NCBI GenBank assembly: GCA_032622095.1
Contig: CP136061.1
Span: 43,779,797-43,843,796 of the forward strand
Direction: 5' to 3'
Source: Siphonodentalium dalli
Lineage: Eukaryota > Mollusca > Scaphopoda > Gadilida > Siphonodentaliidae
DNA length: 64,000 bases
Part shown: piece after piece, positions 1-11,975 of the stretch
Layout of the letters: the number at the start of each line of letters is the position of its first letter
Numbering within the stretch: position 1 is the stretch's first letter
The notes under the pieces: model-generated
What the model was told of the DNA's origin: nothing
What the model saw: only the letters and a program-made list of their open reading frames with translations
Database searches by the model: none
Made by a program: the position numbers and the translations under genes

Positions 1-1428
1 AATACAAATGGAAATCTGGCCGTAGAACCTAGACTTCTTGGCGCAAACTGATGAGCCTCAAGCTGATTGATTGTGGCGATAGCGTGTGTTGATCATGTGG
101 TTCAAGATAAAGTATCACATTGAAGTGAACAAGGTGGGCCACCACAGATCGCCTTTTAGTTACAACCTATTTCCTATGCCGTATAACACCAGAGAAGACA
201 CGACATATAATGCACCCGTTTACACATTTTATTTGGAGCCGGCATCGGCATAGGTCTACACTAATTAGTGTGGCCCATTGAGTACGTCGTTCCATAACGT
301 TGTGTGTCTTAGAATTAACGAAGACGAAGTGCGGAAGTCGAATGTTCGTAGAATGTTTTCATAAATATGTTTGAGCTTCGACACTAATAACGTGCTGGGA
401 TTACGTTAACTCTGTCTGATATCGGTTTGTATATGAACCGAACAAGATTGCTAATCTACAAAAAACCGGCCGATGGCTAGAATAAACATTGATATTTTCC
501 TGAAACTTTACCAGCTCGCCATTTGACCCTGACACAGTAACGGTGTTGTGATTTTCAAAACAGAGATACTAAAAGTTAAATTAGAATATAACCACCCCAG
601 AATAATTCACAAGAGTGAATAGCGCAAGACAACAACACCACCATACTTGGTCAGAATTGGTCAGAATTGGTTGGTGTGTCGATATTCTTTTCTTCGTAAT
701 TAATGATCGTGTGATCACAAATCAGTCACTCATGCTGCATACTATTCAACAATTTTCAACGAAACATGTGTTGCTTTGAGTAGAGAAACATGTCGCCAAA
801 ATTGTAGTTATCGTCCAGTTAAGTTACGGAGTCTGCTGTTGTTTTGAATGTTTCTATCTAACTGTCTATGACCACAGTCCCTAGGAATCACTGTTAGTTG
901 AATAAAATATTATTTAATAATATTAAATCAATATATTATAGTTAGTTATTATATTAATATTAAGACCAGTTTGGCAAGTAAAAGTTTTGTGTTCTGCATT
1001 TTCATTGGTAGATGATTTGAACGAAATTACAAGAGTACAAATTTTTATGCCACACAAACATTCCCGCTTTCTGAGTTTATATCATCATATTCCGTATTTT
1101 TTTCTTGAAACGCTGGTGTATTCAGATTGTTTCTATCTTTACCCACTTACCAGAAAAATGTCTGTTAGTTCCTCGAATATTCATTCAAGTCTAACTGTCT
1201 GGAATTCCTAATCATTTCTGAGAAAACCACCCAATCTGTAAATAGTTCGTTCGCGTATAGCCAACCGGTGATAATCCGAATAAAAGGGATTACGGATGTG
1301 AGTAAACAGACGTCGGGTGTGTTAAAACTGGCTCTGCTGTACACTACTAAGTACACATTTTAACTCATTCTCATTACTAGAGAAATGTAGAAATGACCAT
1401 CTCAAACTAATATATCTATATATTTTCA
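1..1428. other. AT-rich stretch with no supported gene
   Basis: I see no gene, RNA or mobile-element boundary here. There is a very AT-rich block near 900-960 and a short local duplication of a GGTCAGAATT motif near 650-670. Two overlapping open frames at 987-1356 are short, on opposite strands and of low complexity, so I do not call them. Confidence 0.6.
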
Positions 1429-3174
1429 AGTAGGGCCCTGGGGGTGTTTGATACCTTGAGGTGTGAAAGCAAATTTTATATTCCAAGCTCCCGGTTAACT
1501 CCGCATCTCAAGAGTGGCAATGGGAGATAACTCGTGCTGGGTTTGGCCGCAAAAGTAATGTGTAATAGGGAACTGGATTGATAACTTCCCGTTTTAAACA
1601 ATTTTGCAGAATTACGTCACTTGATAATAGCCGACAGTTATTCAATGTGAATATTGGATGGAAAATTACGATTTACGTACAACTCAGACAAGGTACAGTT
1701 GATATGACCCGACGAGCACATAAGAACAATTAACTTAATTGTCACATGTCAAATGTGGGGAGATAAATGCATTTTTTTCGAACGAAAAATCGAATTGTTC
1801 GTTTTAGTGATAGAGCACAGGGGGTGGTCTTCAGCCAATGAGGTGATGGTTTACATAATAACAAAATCTGAAGTTGCCTAACTGTACTTATATCTGTATA
1901 GTAGAGGTAATATATCTAGATCTATTTGTTATATTTTAATCAAATTTAATATTACATGGACAGTGATTCCTAGGACTGTGCTATGACTGACGCACTGACA
2001 GGCGAACTGAGTTATTTCGGCCAATTTGGCCGGTTACTTCATGTCTGTTTTTCATCTGACGTGTGTGTCGAATAAATGATGTGGAGGATTTATGTAAATG
2101 TTAGCCCAAACTACATTTCAAAGTAACGATGGTTTTGTTGTTTATTTTGAGGAATAATACCGCGTCAGATGAATTCAGCCCAAATATGTTAACAGTTGTC
2201 GTGTAAAACATTCGGCAGTAGGTTAGCGTTATTTAGTATTTGTGGATGTCCTTTAACATGGGGAAAATAGACTACTGCGCTTGAACGAGCATGTGAATTT
2301 GTCGTTTTTAATGTATAGCAACTTGATAATCAATAACAGAGACATTCTCTGTCAAATATGGTCGCTCTATTTGCGGTATTAATTGCGGAACTTTCTAAAG
2401 TAAACTACGCGTAAACGGATACATACGGTAAATTATAGAAGGTGCCCTAATCGGCCTAATCGCCCCAGGGCCAACACGCCCCAGTCGACGTGTGTCAATT
2501 CGGTACCTACTATAACATGTACCCGAGGATGAGTCTAGCTCGGAACAAAATATGTATACGGGTGTTATATAGCGTTTTGTCCGTTGTTTCTCAATGAATA
2601 TTATTGAAATTTGGTGTATATGTCCGGGCTGGGACATGGAATACAACAACGTTTGAATTGTTTTTAAATTTACAAATTTGTTGATTATATTCATTTTTTT
2701 TTTTCGTTCTGAAAACTATAAAGTGTATATAATATAATAACGAACACGAGACATACATAATTTATAAACTGTTAACAAAAGATATCAAATTCAATACATG
2801 ACAAAGATGACTCAGTGGAGTTTATAAAGTGAACATAAAAACATTGAGGTAAGAATCTTTTTAAGGAATGCAACTTTATTTAATGATAATAAACACATAA
2901 ATTAAAATAACAAACATGAGACATACATAATTTATAAACTGTTAACAAAAGATATCAAACTCAATACATGACAAAGATGACTCAGTGAAGTTTATGAAGT
3001 GAACATAAAAATATTAAGGTAAGAATCTTTTTAAGCATTACCAAACCGTTTAGCACAGACCACAGTCCACTTCACTCATCCGATCATCACCAAACTTCAT
3101 ATTTATCTTGATATTGATCTATCAGATGAGAGCCATCAAATATTTTTTTAATTTCATAGGAAAAAATGGTCGCC
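1429..3174. repeat. Copy A of a 1.75-kb tandem segmental duplication
   Basis: The sequence starting AGTAGGGCCCTGGGGGTG at 1429 starts again at 3175. The two copies stay aligned for about 1,746 bp. By eye I find only about ten substitutions and one poly-T length change, so identity is above 99 percent. The minus-strand frame at 2395-2694 is carried in both copies but shows no known domain, and its amino-acid make-up is not convincing. The copy ends in a module with the words TCACCAAACTTCATAT and GGTCGCCAG, which recurs in diverged form around 5.8-6.1 kb. The copy is therefore itself built from dispersed repeats. Confidence 0.95.
2739..3035. repeat. Internal 170-bp direct repeat inside copy A
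   Basis: A segment beginning ACACGAGACATACATAAT near 2741 recurs as ACATGAGACATACATAAT near 2911. Both carry the same following words (GTTAACAAAAGATATCAAA, GACAAAGATGACTCAGTG). The period is about 170 bp and the homology about 125 bp. The same pair occurs in copy B near 4486 and 4656, so this internal duplication predates the 1.75-kb one. Confidence 0.9.
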
Positions 3175-4920
3175 AGTAGGGCCCTGGGGGTGTTTGATAC
3201 CTTGAGGTGTGAAAGCAAATTTTATATTCCAAGCTCCCGGTTAACGCCGCATCTCAAGAGTGGCAATGGGAGATAACTCGTGCTGGGTTTGGCCGCAAAA
3301 GTAATGTGTAATAGGGAACTGGATTGATAACTTCCCGTTTTAAACAATTTTGCAGAATTACGTCACTTGATAATAGCCGACAGTTATTCAATGTGAATAT
3401 TGGATGGAAAATTACGATTTACGTACAACTCAGACAAGGTACAGTTGATATGACCCGACGAGCACATAAGAACAATTAACTTAATTGTCACATGTCAAAT
3501 GTGGGGAGATAAATGCATTTTTTTCGAACGAAAAATCGAATTGTTCGTTTTAGTGATAGAGCACAGGGGGTGGTCTTCAGCCAATGAGGTGATGGTTTAC
3601 ATAATAACAAAATCTGAAGTTGCCTAACTGTACTTATATCTGTATAGTAGAGGTAATATATCTAGATCTATTTGTTATATTTTAATCAAATTTAATATTA
3701 CATGGACAGTGATTCCTAGGACTGTGCTCTGACTGACGCACTGACAGGCGAACTGAGTTATTTCGGCCAATTTGGCCGGTTACTTCATGTCTGTTTTTCA
3801 TCTGACGTGTGTGTCGAATAAATGATGTGGAGGATTTATGTAAATGTTAGCCCAAACTACATTTCCAAGTAACGATGGTTTTGTTGTTTATTTTGAGGAA
3901 TAATACCGCGTCAGATGAATTCAGCCCAAATATGTTAACAGTTGTCGTGTAAAACATTCGGCAGTAGGTTAGCGTTATTTAGTATTTGTGGATGTCCTTT
4001 AACATGGGGAAAATAGACTACTGCGCTTGAACGAGCATGTGAATTTGTCGTTTTTAATGTATAGCAACTTGATAATCAATAACAGAGGCATTCTCTGTCA
4101 AATATGGTCGCTCTATTTACGGTATTAATTGCGGAACTTTCTAAAGTAAACTGCGCGTAAACGGATACATACGGTAAATTATAGAAGGTGCCGGAATCGG
4201 CCTAATCGCCCCAGGGCCAACTCGCCCCAGTCGACGTGTGTCAATTCGGTACCTACTATAACATGTACCCGAGGATGAGTCTAGCTCGGAACAAAATATG
4301 TATACGGGTGTTATATAGCGTTTTGTCCGTTGTTTCTCAATGAATATTATTGAAATTTGGTGTATATGTCCGGGCTGGGACATGGAATACAACAACGTTT
4401 GAATTGTTTTTAAATTTACAAATTTGTTGATTATATTCATTTTTTTTTTCGTTCTGAAAACTATAAAGTGTATATAATATAATAACGAACACGAGACATA
4501 CATAATTTATAAACTGTTAACAAAAGATATCAAATTCAATACATGACAAAGATGACTCAGTGGAGTTTATAAAGTGAACATAAAAACATTGAGGTAAGAA
4601 TCTTTTTAAGGAATGCAACTTTATTTAATGATAATAAACACATAAATTAAAATAACAAACATGAGACATACATAATTTATAAACTGTTAACAAAAGATAT
4701 CAAACTCAATACATGACAAAGATGACTCAGTGAAGTTTATAAAGTGAACATAAAAATATTAAGGTAAGAATCTTTTTAAGCATTACCAAACCGTTTAGCA
4801 CAGACCACAGTCCACTTCACTCATCCGATCATCACCAAACTTCATATTTATCTTGATATTGATCTATCAGATGAGAGCCATCAAATATTTTTTTAATTTC
4901 ATAGGAAAAAATGGTCGCCA
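3175..4920. repeat. Copy B of the 1.75-kb tandem duplication
   Basis: This is the second, directly adjacent copy. The A/B junction reads GTCGCCAG then TAGGGCCC. Copy B leaves the homology at GTCGCCAG followed by CGGCCATATTGC, and copy A enters it after TTTTCAAG. So only two to three bases (AG or CAG) are shared at the ends. That fits unequal or microhomology-based duplication better than a transposon insertion. The minus-strand frame at 4141-4503 is the copy of the one in A, lengthened by an upstream in-frame start. Confidence 0.95.
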
Positions 4921-6190
4921 GCGGCCATATTGCATTTACGTTATATGTTATCGCGTTATGTCGATATCTAGTATTACTTAGAAAGTTCACCTTTCTAGAT
5001 TCATAATTGCTCCATTGACTGTAACAGATGAAATTATTCCCCTCTTCGGATAGAGTGTCACTGAAACTTTATTTTGTCAGACTGTCTGTATAATCACTGA
5101 TTATATATGGCAATAATCTGTAATAAGATGTAGCACTATTTTATTTTATATTTACACGCAGTGCTGTTTTTATACAACAATTCTAATCCCCCCTAGATCA
5201 TCATGTGATCGACCATACATCGCGCGAGGACCTGGTTGAATTAAGGGGGGTTTTATGGATCACTTCTGTCCTCAAGCTAGATTATACTTATGACATTTAA
5301 TGGCATGTTCCTAACGTGGAGGGTTAGATATGCTTGAGAAACCACCACTCTTTAATTCACACCAAGTTCTCAGCTGTCATGAACCCATAGTCATGATATA
5401 TGGTTTATTTTATGTATACTAGTAATATAGTTATTTTCAGTACCTTTATATACCAGTACTGTGTATAACAATGCATATAAATTAATCCATGTATACATGT
5501 ATATTGCCGGATTCAACGGATTCAGTGGTTTTGTCCATCAGTCTATCAAATTTGCGGGGAAAACATGGCCACAAGCAGTACACCCTGCTAAATTTCGAAT
5601 TTGAATCAATTGGCGCACCCTGCAGCCAGCTTTTATTGGAGAACTTTTTCTCATGTGGATATTTTGGGTCACCGCTAGATGTGAGCCATATTTTGTTCTC
5701 AAACTGTCCTTGTGAAGACATCACTGCCAGCGGTGATCTTCAATTTTACTATTTTTATGGCTAAATAATTTGGTTGATCCTACAGACGACACACCTTGTC
5801 CGATCGTCACCAGATTCCACAATGATCTTCTGGATAACCAGCGTGAGAGTAATCTAATTCTCCCGAATTTCGTTAAAAAACATTACCACAGGCAGCAATT
5901 TGGTATCTTACTCTATGATCCTCTTTTGCATGACTGATTTGTTTAGAAACTGTACAGACATATCCCTCATCTGATAGTCACCAAACTTCATATTGATCTT
6001 CGGGCTGACAACTAGATGGGAGCTATCGAATGCTTTGAATTTTTTTTGGAAAACATTGTCGCCAGCAGTCATCTTCTATTTTGGTTTTTATATACATGTA
6101 TATCTCTTCATGCGGATAGCTAGTATTACGTAGGTACTTCAACTTTCCGCATTCCTGTCATCATTTGAAATATAAAAATTCACCTGATAC
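4921..6190. repeat. Diverged dispersed-repeat modules (GCCAGC-type)
   Basis: The flank of copy B (GCCAGCGGCCATATTGC, then TCGATATCTAGTATTACTTAG) is matched in diverged form at 6046-6150 (GCCAGCAGTCATCTTC, then CGGATAGCTAGTATTACGTAG). A further related module with TCGTCACCAGATTCCAC lies at 5790-5900. The block is a run of aged copies of one dispersed repeat, in the same orientation as the 3' ends of copies A and B. Open frames at 5482-5764 overlap on opposite strands inside this repeat and are not called. Confidence 0.6.
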
Positions 6191-6315
6191 ATGCACCCTT
6201 CAAATTTTTGTTCGTCGTATCTATTTTAATGACCCGCATGCTAATATTGATACAGATATATTTGTCAAACATTTCTTTGTAAAATATACAGGTATTTAGT
6301 TTGTAACTAAATCTA

Positions 6316-6815
6316 GAAATATATAATAGTAGCTGGTGGACCCGACTTCGTCCGGGATGTTCCCCTCTGATTTTCGGAGAATTGCGCGATTTAACCTTGA
6401 ATTGACTATTTTAAAGGTGAAGGTCATGTCGGGGTCACTATTTGATCCGTCCAAAACACTCCCCGGACAAAAGTCACGACAAAAGTACCCGTCGAAATCC
6501 GCCCGGCTTTACCCGATTTGACCTTGAATTGACAATATTGAATGTCAAGATCAGGTCAGGGTCATGATTTGACCCACCCGAAACACTCCTGGGACAAAAG
6601 TAACAGTAGGTATCAAATTTCGTTGAAATACTTCCGTTTTACCAGATTTGACCTTGAATTGATCTTTTTGAATGTCAAAGGTATCAAATTTCGTCAAATC
6701 TGTCAGGCAGTTTTCCCGGCCATAGCTAACAGACAAACAGACAGACAAATGTCCAAAATATATATTAGACTAGCTGATGTACTCGACTTCGTTCGGGCTA
6801 GTTAGGGATTTTTTT
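6316..6815 (+). repeat. Dispersed repeat with three CCTTGAATTGA units
   Basis: The block opens with TAGCTGGTGGACCCGACTT and ends with the related TAGCTGATGTACTCGACTT near 6771. Between them the word GACCTTGAATTGA recurs near 6390, 6521 and 6648, a period of about 130 bp. The third unit is followed by an ACAGACAAACAGACAGAC run. An ACCCGACTTCGTCCG start and a CAGACAGACA tail are typical of 3' ends of invertebrate non-LTR elements, so this is probably a LINE tail or LINE-dependent short element. That family assignment is inference. Confidence 0.55.
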
Positions 6816-7560
6816 GTGATCGCCTCCATCTGGACAGTACCCAGTATATACAGCGTCTGGCCAAACTATTGTTCAATTGGTCCAGAAACATGCCTATATC
6901 AGCACGTTCGAGAACATGGTCCCACGTGAAATTGGACCCGTCCATATTGCTCCCGGGATCGAAGTAGTCCTACACACAAATGTTTAGTCGGATCGGTCAA
7001 GGTCCAGAAACATGCCTATGAGCGAGGTCAAGTTGACACGTTAAATACCAAATTCGAGCAGTGTTAGAGTCTATAACACATACACACATGTATTCATGCA
7101 TACACACATACATACATACAGACAGGTGTTTCAAAATGTATAATCGATAGCTACAACAATTCTATGGTAGATAGTTCACGGCCGACCTGATGCATGCATC
7201 TTAGTTTTCTTGTACTGTTCTGATATACGTATAATCAGGGACCCAATAAGCGAGATCACTGCATGAGTCGTGGCCGTGTTGGATTCATCCAAACTCCATA
7301 CAGCGCCCTCTACATTATCACTGCGATATATCACTGCCACAATGATGGTACTTTGCAGACGATAAATCTATTTTTACATATCGTCGCGGAACTGTATTTA
7401 GTCACCTACTATCTTGTTTTGACCACCAAATTCGTTTTAAAGTTTGCAATAATGGTAATTCTTTCGGTATTGATAAGAGCAATATGAACTGAGCCAGACA
7501 TAGACAATTTTAATCCTAAAACATAAGAACTAAAATCACGTAAGAAATCCTTACCAATTA
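6816..7560. other. No gene seen; short CATA microsatellite
   Basis: Apart from a short ACACATACATACATACA tract near 7080-7125 I see nothing supportable. The 74-residue frame at 7263-7487 has no recognisable motif and ends in low-complexity hydrophobic residues. Confidence 0.5.
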
Positions 7561-7640
7561 ATGTCCTTATGGCAGTGGTATATCAGCGGAGCGATGGGAG
7601 ATAACTCTGCCTGGAGTTTGGGATTCATCCAGTCCCGTTC

Positions 7641-7803
7641 CGTGGTTTTAGATACCCATCCATCCCCGGTTCCGGCATTATAGTGCTGCAGGATAAAGTT
7701 CAAGAGTAGCATATTTATATGAAGCTTTTAAATATTCATGACTTCCATGGAAATTCTGCTCCATAACTTTGACCTGTTGCACTAAAACCACGGAACCGGG
7801 CAA
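7641..7803. repeat. 163-bp hairpin (foldback repeat)
   Basis: CCCGTTCCGTGGTTTTAG at 7641 is matched by its reverse complement CTAAAACCACGGAACCGGG at about 7785-7803. The spacer is about 125 bp and looks unrelated. A GGGAGATAACTC word, frequent in molluscan dispersed repeats, lies just upstream at about 7599. Confidence 0.65.
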
Positions 7804-8068
7804 GGTGGATCAAATATGACCGCGAGTTAATGACAGGGAGTAATTGGACTCGTTCCTAACGGTAAGCCTCTAATACGCTAAGGAGCAACGTTCCGGCATG
7901 TAGCGGAAACGTTACGTCGTGGAGTTGGACGGAACAGTGAGCGGAGTGTCTGAGCCAGGTACGCGACTAGGGCATGATCCACCCAATATGGCTGAATCAC
8001 TCAACCAGTCACGTGATGTGCTTTGACAATGCTTTGACTTTGTTCACTACAACAACAGCTATTCTCTA

Positions 8069-8200
8069 ATTAATGGACCCCTTTAGCAATGTTATTGACC
8101 CTTAATGACCGCGTTAGTACCGCCAATCAACCACGGTCAAGTGGTATCACCGCGATTTGGAGCAGTTGACGTGCGGGTATATCGGTAATCTTACGGCGAT
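8069..8200 (-). repeat. Fragment of the 16.0-kb TA-type MITE
   Basis: TCTCTAATTAATGGACCCC at 8070, followed by an AACCACGGTCAAGTGGT word near 8130, matches the reverse complement of the right half of the element at 16022-16400 (TGCTCTAATTAATCACCCCC, AACCATGGTCAAGTGGT). A second piece matching the other half sits at about 11126-11200. One old copy may therefore have been split by about 2.9 kb of later insertions. Confidence 0.55.
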
Positions 8201-8496
8201 ACAAGTAAATTACCGCTGTGTTTATTGTTTGCAACTGGCGTCAACCGCATTATTTTTTTCTCATTCATCACAGATACATGTGTACACAGTTCATTGTTTA
8301 CTGAGCGGCGTGCACCGCGCTTATTCTTTACCCACAGACCTAATTTGTTTTGTCAACTAAGCACTTAATACATGTTAAGGAGTAAGGACTATGAAATCTC
8401 GATTTTCAAATGTGTCAACAGTGATGGAAAAGAGTCAGCACAATCAGAGGGCCTCGGTAACAAGCGTGGACCACTCATGATTCCACAAAAACAAAA

Positions 8497-8763
8497 ATTC
8501 TGAAAGTGGATGATCTATATAATCTGCATGTCTTGTTGTTCATGCTGGATTGGAAAAAATGGGAATCTACCGAAGTCTTTCGGAAATGTGTTCACAGTCA
8601 TTAAACCAAAAATCGGAAGTAATATGACGACTAGACAAGAAGGCTTATTCAAACTTCCAAAATATCGGACCAAATATCTCGACCTATTCCCTGCCTTTAA
8701 ATTTCCCTCATTATGGAACAGCCTGAAAGATGATTTACGAGAGACAAGATTGAAATTTTGAAA
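8497..8763 (+). pseudogene. Non-LTR retrotransposon RT C-terminal tail, degenerate
   Basis: Two frames together read like the end of a CR1/Jockey-like reverse transcriptase polyprotein. The first carries ILKVDDLYNLHVLLFM. After a frameshift near 8555-8570 the second carries LPKSFGNVFTVI, MTTRQEG, LFKLPKYRTKY and FPSLWNSLKDDLRE. Known family tails have the order short hydrophobic helix, LP.SF..MF, N.RT/TR, LP..RT, WN.L...LR. The frame ends with TGA at 8759-8761. The catalytic RT domain and the 5' part are absent. This is a dead, 5'-truncated, frameshifted remnant. The family match is from memory and at low identity. Confidence 0.6.
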
Positions 8764-8769
8764 TTATGG

Positions 8770-9735
8770 AGAGTTATATCGGAAATTATTCTAAACATGT
8801 TTTATGCACGAACCCATACTGCCCGGAGTGTTGCTGAACCCAGCCAGCATATAGTTGCAACTATATATCAATCAATTTGCCATGAAGAGTAAATTTCCGT
8901 ATGTGGGGGAGGAGGCCAACTGCTGCCGCTTCTGTGCCTCATCAATTCATCGCTTGGCTAAGATGACTCAAGTACCGGGGACGGGCCGACGGCCTCAGTG
9001 GCGGCGGTATGCATATCGGGGTGGGGCGTGGCTCGTGTAATCATTCTGCTGGTGACCAAATCTATAACATCCTATTTTAAAATTTTACTTATTTAGTTAT
9101 ATGCTGCTGGGACAGACAGGAAAACAGCACTGCTATCGTGCTATGTTTGCCCCAGGCAAAGTGCCTGCAGTCATTGTCATTCCAGTGGACATTCATGCTT
9201 TCGTAGTCACCTAATCCAATCAGAGGGGTGGTCGGTTGCCCGTGCCAGACAGACTAATCGAATAAAGATAATCCCTGTGTTGTGATCTGCCTGCCATCTG
9301 GTCTGGCTGTAAGATATCCATGATATGTTTTATTGGGCCAATTTGTGACACATGTTTACATGGAAGTTTAGGAAACATGAAATTTCAAAGACTTGAAATT
9401 GGGATACGTTGGTAATTTCGGGTGTCATAGGTATCACTTATGATTGTTCTATCTAGCTTGTTTAGCAGGTAGGCACATTTGGATACAGCTAAAAGTTGTT
9501 TATTATTTATAAGTTTTTATAGAAATTTTCGAAATTTGAGATTCCTTATTCCTTAATCAATTATATTGATTTTATTTTTAATTCATATAGGTTTTTTTTT
9601 TACAGTGATGAGATCAACTTAGTACGGTGCAAACCTTTAGAAAAAGAGCGAGTTTGAACTAGAAATTTCGAAACAAATTGAGCGTTCGTCGTTTGGTGGC
9701 ATTTTCGATCACCATGTTTTCAATTGATCAATATA
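8770..9735. other. No gene seen
   Basis: No boundary, repeat or convincing reading frame stands out. The 61-residue frame at 8855-9040 is arginine- and tryptophan-rich, but has no recognisable motif and no supporting context. Confidence 0.5.
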
Positions 9736-9736
9736 T

Positions 9737-10033
9737 GTACAGGTACTATATTTAAATCACCCGGGGTATCTTTATACAGGTACTATATTTAAACCACCCG
9801 GGGTATCTTTATACAGGTACTATATTTAAACCACCCGGGGTATCTTTATACAGGTACTATATTTAAACCACCAGGGGTATCTATATTTAAACCACCCGGG
9901 GTATCTTTATTTAAACCACCATGGGTATCTTTGTTTAAACCACCAGGGGTATCTTTATTTAAACCACCCGGGGTATCTATATTTAAACCACCCGGGGTAT
10001 CTATATTTAAACCACCCGGGGTATCTTTATTTT
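9737..10033. repeat. Minisatellite with CCACCCGGGGTATC core
   Basis: There are about ten head-to-tail copies of a unit containing TTTAAACCACCCGGGGTATC. The first copies carry an extra TTTATACAGGTACTATA segment and have a period near 36 bp. Later copies lack it and have a period near 24-25 bp. Two copies have CCAGGGG and one CCATGGG in place of CCCGGGG. So two nested periodicities share one core. Confidence 0.9.
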
Positions 10034-10144
10034 CGAGGTTACCCAGCCCATGATATTGCCATGCTTCTATGGCATTGCTTTAGATCTGCATGACATTCAT
10101 ATGTCTTATTCTAATGGCGCTTGCCGAAATCGAGAGAAGCTACA

Positions 10145-10775
10145 TTAAGCCGCTTACACATGGGCGCGGCCGGACGATCGAGTTTGTGCAGTCATGAAGC
10201 ACGGGACATTACACATTGGGGCGGCGCGGCCAATCGACGCGCGGCGACATTTTTAATGAGCGGCGCGATTATTTTCAATGGAACCGTGAGCCATTTTGCA
10301 GAGTGATCGCGCAACGAATCACTGTCAGATCAAAGCATTCCACACATATTCATCGGGTCATGTAGTACTACCTCAAATTTAAGGGAAATCCCGCACCCTG
10401 TATTCTTTCTTTATATCATCTTCGATGAAGAAAAGTATCCGTGTGAACTGTTCCCTTGACGTTCTAAAGTATTGTATAAATTGTCCTCATCTGAATAGAG
10501 TTCACGGTATAAATGATTAAATACACCATGTAAATATCTCTTCTATTTCTCTTCTTTTTTCGTTATCGATACAAATATGCCAGTGCTATTATAACAAGTG
10601 TGTCATCAGACACTGCCTCCTTTCTAGAAACTAATGTTATGAAACACAATACTTCGGGCGTTTATAATTATTCTGCCGCGGCCATTTGAAAGCGACACAC
10701 TCTCGCGGCGATGACAAACAGTTTATTCGCTAGATAATCGCACCGGCCGCACCGCTTCCATGTGTAACCGCTTTA
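10145..10775. mobile_element. TTA-flanked MITE (PIF/Harbinger-like)
   Basis: The left end AGCCGCTTACACATGG (10148) is matched by an inverted right end, CCATGTGTAACCGCT, ending at 10772. Further in, inverted GCGGCCGG words extend the match. Both sides are flanked by TTA (10145-10147 and 10773-10775). Three-base TWA duplications are characteristic of the PIF/Harbinger superfamily. The 625-bp interior is unusually GC-rich for this window and encodes nothing recognisable, so this would be a nonautonomous element. Confidence 0.65.
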
Positions 10776-10790
10776 GTTGCGCGCCGAAAG

Positions 10791-10906
10791 CGACAAAATG
10801 TCGAGCGTTTATCGCCCGTATCGCTTTCGGTGCACTACAAAACATGCGAAATGTCGAGCGTTTATCGCCCGTATCGCTTTCGGTGCACTACAAAACATGC
10901 GAAACG
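10791..10906. repeat. 53-bp tandem duplication
   Basis: A unit holding TCGAGCGTTTATCGCCCG and GCACTACAAAACATGCGAAA occurs twice head to tail, starting at 10801 and 10854, with almost no differences. It keeps overlapping frames open in this interval, so those frames are not evidence of coding. Related GCTTTCGGCGCGC words continue to about 11020. Confidence 0.85.
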
Positions 10907-11125
10907 TCGCCTTGTTGTTGTGTGCGCCGAAAGCACAGGGAGCGAAAAAAACTGCGGTATTATGTCGCTTTCGGCGCGCAACTAATGTCACATGTTTTGT
11001 CAATTTCGGCGCGCTCCAGAAGCGTCATTGGGAAGTGGACATAATAGTATTGCACACATTGTCTGCTATGGCTTCTTCCGCGGCATCGCCTTTCGCCGAA
11101 GTATTTCGAGTGTTGAGTTACCTAT

Positions 11126-11200
11126 ACACAAAACAATATTTCAATTAATAAGTAGTTAAAAGGTTATTCAACAAGTTGGTCACTGACGACATTCACAATT
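11126..11200 (-). repeat. Second fragment of the 16.0-kb MITE family
   Basis: AAAACAATATTTCAATTAATAA followed by AGTTGGTCACTGACGACATTC matches the reverse complement of about 16075-16155, with a few substitutions. It may be the missing partner of the fragment at 8069-8200. Confidence 0.6.
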
Positions 11201-11344
11201 GCATCATCATTAAAAAACAAATTCATATAAATACCACATGAAAAATGCGGTCTAACCGCGAACGCGATGCGGTACCACGGTCTGCCGCAGTATAGTTGAT
11301 CGCATGCGCTGCATGAACGCGGTCGAGTAACACATTAATACCTG

Positions 11345-11761
11345 TGGTCAAAATCGTTACGATTAAAGTGATGTGAAACACTCCGGTAGGGTGATCATAT
11401 AGATATTGAGAATAATCTTGCTCAAAGTAGTTATTTGTTATTGAATATTAATTCAAATTGACGATACACACCGTCATTCTTATATATTAATTAAATGCAA
11501 TGACTCTCGATGGCGAAAACATTTGTGTTAGATTATCGCCGATAGTTGCGTCCCGAATCGAGATGCAAATATTTACAATTCGGCGTAGTTCAGATGATGT
11601 TTTCTATGGAGTGGTATGGTCGATTTCTTTGAAATTTTCGGCGATGTTAGTAGAATGCTACATTCTCCAGGTTGGCATAGAGCCTGAGTACTAACTTAAC
11701 AATTTCACGAACCCGAACAAGTCCATAATATGTCTTTAAGGAGGGTCGATTAATTAGAGCA
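11345..11761 (+). repeat. Dispersed repeat, inverted partner of 26768-27141
   Basis: This 400-bp segment is a diverged reverse-complement copy of 26768-27141. Shared landmarks in order are AAAGTGATGTGAAACACTCC, CACCGNCATTCTTATATATTA, GTCCCG.TTCGAG, TTTTCTATGGAGTGGTA and GTTAGTAGAATGCTACATTC. The frame at 11500-11694 lies wholly inside the repeat and is not conserved as a frame in the partner. The end at 11735-11761 (CGATTAATTAGAGCA) resembles the terminus of the 16.0-kb MITE. Confidence 0.8.
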
Positions 11762-11975
11762 CCACAGATGTATGCATGAACCGATGCATATTGTTATCGA
11801 AACATGTAACGGGTATGACTATGATAGCCTTGTGTTCAATTCATCGTCGAGTTATTACGGAGTTTGCTATAGCTGTCTCGAATAATCAACTATCTGTGAC
11901 TGTTATTGATAGTGTTGTGATACATATACATGTATACAGATGTGAGGTGCAACCACTATATTATGCTTCAAGACA

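Noticed and set aside
2395-4503. Minus-strand frames of 99 and 120 residues in the two duplicated copies
   Set aside because: They are the same frame duplicated. Preservation follows from the youth of the duplication and not from selection, and no domain is seen.
10760-11148. Overlapping frames of 94, 123 and 64 residues in three phases
   Set aside because: They are kept open by a 53-bp tandem duplication and related GC-rich words, on both strands at once.
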